Below are positions 23,406-24,782 of a stretch of DNA of 24,782 nucleotides, piece by piece. The notes beneath the pieces are model-generated. The model was not told the origin of the DNA. It worked only from the letters and a program-made list of their open reading frames with translations, and ran no database searches. Each line of letters opens with the position of its first letter. Positions within the stretch are counted from its first letter, which is position 1. The DNA comes from CAZMGD01 sp964565705 (lineage in GTDB: Bacteria; Actinomycetota; Acidimicrobiia; Acidimicrobiales; Ilumatobacteraceae). Position numbers and translations under genes: made by a program. The stretch lies in contig CAZMGD010000059.1 in assembly GCA_964565705.1 (NCBI GenBank), positions 1-24,782 on the forward strand, in the 5' to 3' direction.

Positions 23406-24734
23406 ATGAGGCAGATCGCGCGTTGGACCACCGTCGCCCTGGCGGCGGGACTGATCGGGGCGGGGTGCAGCTCGGACGACGAGGCCGACACGACGCCGAC
23501 GGTGGTGACCGCGGCGCCCACCAGCGCTGCACCGACGACGACCGAGACCGCCAGCACGACCGCTGCACCCGACACCACCGGCGTGGCTCCGTCCACGACG
23601 CTGACCGCAGCGTCGACGACGACGGTGCCCCCTGCGACGTCGCTGACCGCCCGCCAACTCGTCGAGGCGCTCGCCGCCGACGATCTGGCGGGTCGCGACA
23701 ACGGCAGTGCCGGCTCGGTCGCCGCGCAGGAACTGTTGATCGGCCAGCTCCAGCAGTTCGCGGTGCCTGCGCTTCCCGACCAGGCGGAGGGCTACCTCCA
23801 GCGCTTCGCCGAAGGTACCAATGTGGTTGCGGTCATCCCGGGCGGCGATCTCGCCGACCAGTGGGTCGTGATCGGCGCCCACTACGACCACCTCGGCACC
23901 GATTGCCCCACGACCGACCCGGCCGACACGATCTGCAACGGTGCCACGGACAACGCGACCGGCGTCGCCGCGGCGATTGCGACGGCGCGCTCCGTGGCGG
24001 CGGCTGGCGTGCCGCGCCGGTCGGTGCTCGTCGCGTTCTGGGACGCCGAGGAGGACGGGCTGCTCGGCTCGGCGGCGTACGTGGCCGCGCCGATCGTGCC
24101 CCTGGCGCAGACGGTGGCGTACGTCAACTTCGACATCCAGGGCCTGAACCTGCTGCCGTCGCTCGCGAACAGCACGATCATGGTCGGCGCCGAGACCGGC
24201 GGGCAGGCACTCACCGAGGCCGCGCTCGCCGCGACGCAGGCGTCGTCGCTCGACACGACAGCGCTGAGCCTGCTGTTCGGGCAGGGGCGCAGCGACCACG
24301 CCAACTTCGCCGCGGCCGGTGTGCCGTCGGTGTTCTTCACCGATGCCAACTCCGCCTGCTACCACACCTCCCAGGACGACGTGTCGATCGTCGACTTCGA
24401 CAAGCTCGACCAGCAGATCCTGACCTCGACCGCCCTGGCCGAGACGTTGGTGTCGACCGACGTACCGCCGGCGTTCGACGGTGCCGCGCCGGCGACCAGC
24501 TACGAGGACGCCGTGTCGATGCTCGGTCTGGTGACGAAGGCGGAGGTCGACCTGCCGATGCTCGACCCGACCGCCCAACAAGCCACCGAGCAGTACATCG
24601 CCGACCTGCAGACCATCGTCGACGCCGGCCCGGCTGCCTTCGACGAGAACGCCGTGTCCACGGTGCTCAGCGGAGCCGTGGTCGTCGTCGACGCGCTGAC
24701 CCAAGGTGAGTGCAGCGCCAACATCTCGGGGTGA
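23406..24734 (+). CDS. Secreted M28-family aminopeptidase, probable lipoprotein
   Basis: A 442-residue protein. The N-terminal signal MRQIARWTTVALAAGLIGAG is followed by Cys21 and SSDDE, a lipobox-like site with Gly instead of the usual Leu at -3. Residues 30-80 are a Thr/Ala/Pro-rich linker, as in other exported proteins of this group. The zinc ligands of M28 peptidases are in order: His159 (GAHYDH), Asp182 (GATDNATG), Glu215/Glu216 (WDAEEDG), Asp243 (VNFDIQG) and His320 (CYHTSQD). The role is release of N-terminal amino acids outside the cell, tethered to the membrane or released. The C-terminal 110 residues extend past the peptidase core. It is transcribed alone. Confidence 0.93.
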   Translation: MRQIARWTTVALAAGLIGAGCSSDDEADTTPTVVTAAPTSAAPTTTETASTTAAPDTTGVAPSTTLTAASTTTVPPATSLTARQLVEALAADDLAGRDNGSAGSVAAQELLIGQLQQFAVPALPDQAEGYLQRFAEGTNVVAVIPGGDLADQWVVIGAHYDHLGTDCPTTDPADTICNGATDNATGVAAAIATARSVAAAGVPRRSVLVAFWDAEEDGLLGSAAYVAAPIVPLAQTVAYVNFDIQGLNLLPSLANSTIMVGAETGGQALTEAALAATQASSLDTTALSLLFGQGRSDHANFAAAGVPSVFFTDANSACYHTSQDDVSIVDFDKLDQQILTSTALAETLVSTDVPPAFDGAAPATSYEDAVSMLGLVTKAEVDLPMLDPTAQQATEQYIADLQTIVDAGPAAFDENAVSTVLSGAVVVVDALTQGECSANISG

Positions 24735-24744
24735 CGGCCGCCGG

Positions 24745-24782
24745 TCAGTTGCCGGGCCAGGTGGTGTTGGGGTCGATGGTGG
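24745..24782 (-). CDS. 3' end of a further minus-strand gene (12 codons visible)
   Basis: Reading left from the window edge on the minus strand, the frame TIDPNTTWPGN ends with TGA at 24747-24745, 10 bp after the peptidase stop. Codon usage fits, but 12 codons are too few to name the product. Confidence 0.3.
   Translation of the reverse strand, partial: TIDPNTTWPGN

Overview
This is a high-GC (roughly 70%) chromosomal piece of a draft assembly; a run of 10 Ns lies at 11091-11100. It comes from an actinobacterium, most plausibly an Acidimicrobiia/Ilumatobacter-like lineage. The reasons are codon usage, a tandem glycine riboswitch before gcvP, many leaderless start sites (TANNNT about 6 nt before ATG/GTG), and the actinobacterial block pgsA / gcvH-garA-ftsR-DUF151-resR. 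The class-level placement is inference; the phylum is fairly secure. Genes are tightly packed, with several 4-nt stop/start overlaps.

Layout. 1-2337 (minus): an acyl-CoA dehydrogenase translationally coupled to an acyl-CoA carboxylase carboxyltransferase subunit that runs off the left edge, with a divergent SDR gene (2378-3127). 3125-3713: a small Cys4 zinc protein gene bracketed by two identical 16-bp palindromes, followed by a candidate XerCD dif site. 3714-9078 (plus): a membrane protein with a PI-PLC-like domain, a nitronate monooxygenase-family enzyme, and an acyltransferase-3/SGNH-like fusion. 9095-12251: a promoter, a tandem glycine riboswitch and gcvP. The apparent frame break in gcvP is an assembly artefact. 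12279-12881: a phasin/histone-H1-like protein.

12913-16928 (minus) reads gcvH - zinc-ribbon/FHA (GarA-like) - FtsR-like MerR - DUF151 nuclease - ResR-like MerR - gcvT. Glycine cleavage genes are thus interleaved with regulators known from Mycobacterium (Rv1826-Rv1830). 16975-20087 (minus): pgsA-type phosphatidyltransferase coupled to a mannose-1-phosphate guanylyltransferase fused to a degenerate phosphomannomutase domain. 20138-22506: a HIT protein, a SRAP/HMCES-like DNA-protein crosslink protein, a 48-bp perfect palindrome, a probably autoregulated PadR repressor, and a divergent DUF6941-like gene coupled to an SCO6745-like gene. 23406-24734: a secreted M28 aminopeptidase lipoprotein. The last 38 bases probably hold the 3' end of another minus-strand gene.

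Functional logic. Three of the four glycine cleavage components (P, T, H) are here. P is under direct glycine control by riboswitch, while H and T sit with GarA-, FtsR- and ResR-like regulators. No tRNA, rRNA, CRISPR array, transposase or phage gene was seen. The least explained elements are the palindrome-flanked zinc protein next to the candidate dif site, the 48-bp palindrome upstream of the SRAP gene, and the zinc-ribbon version of GarA.
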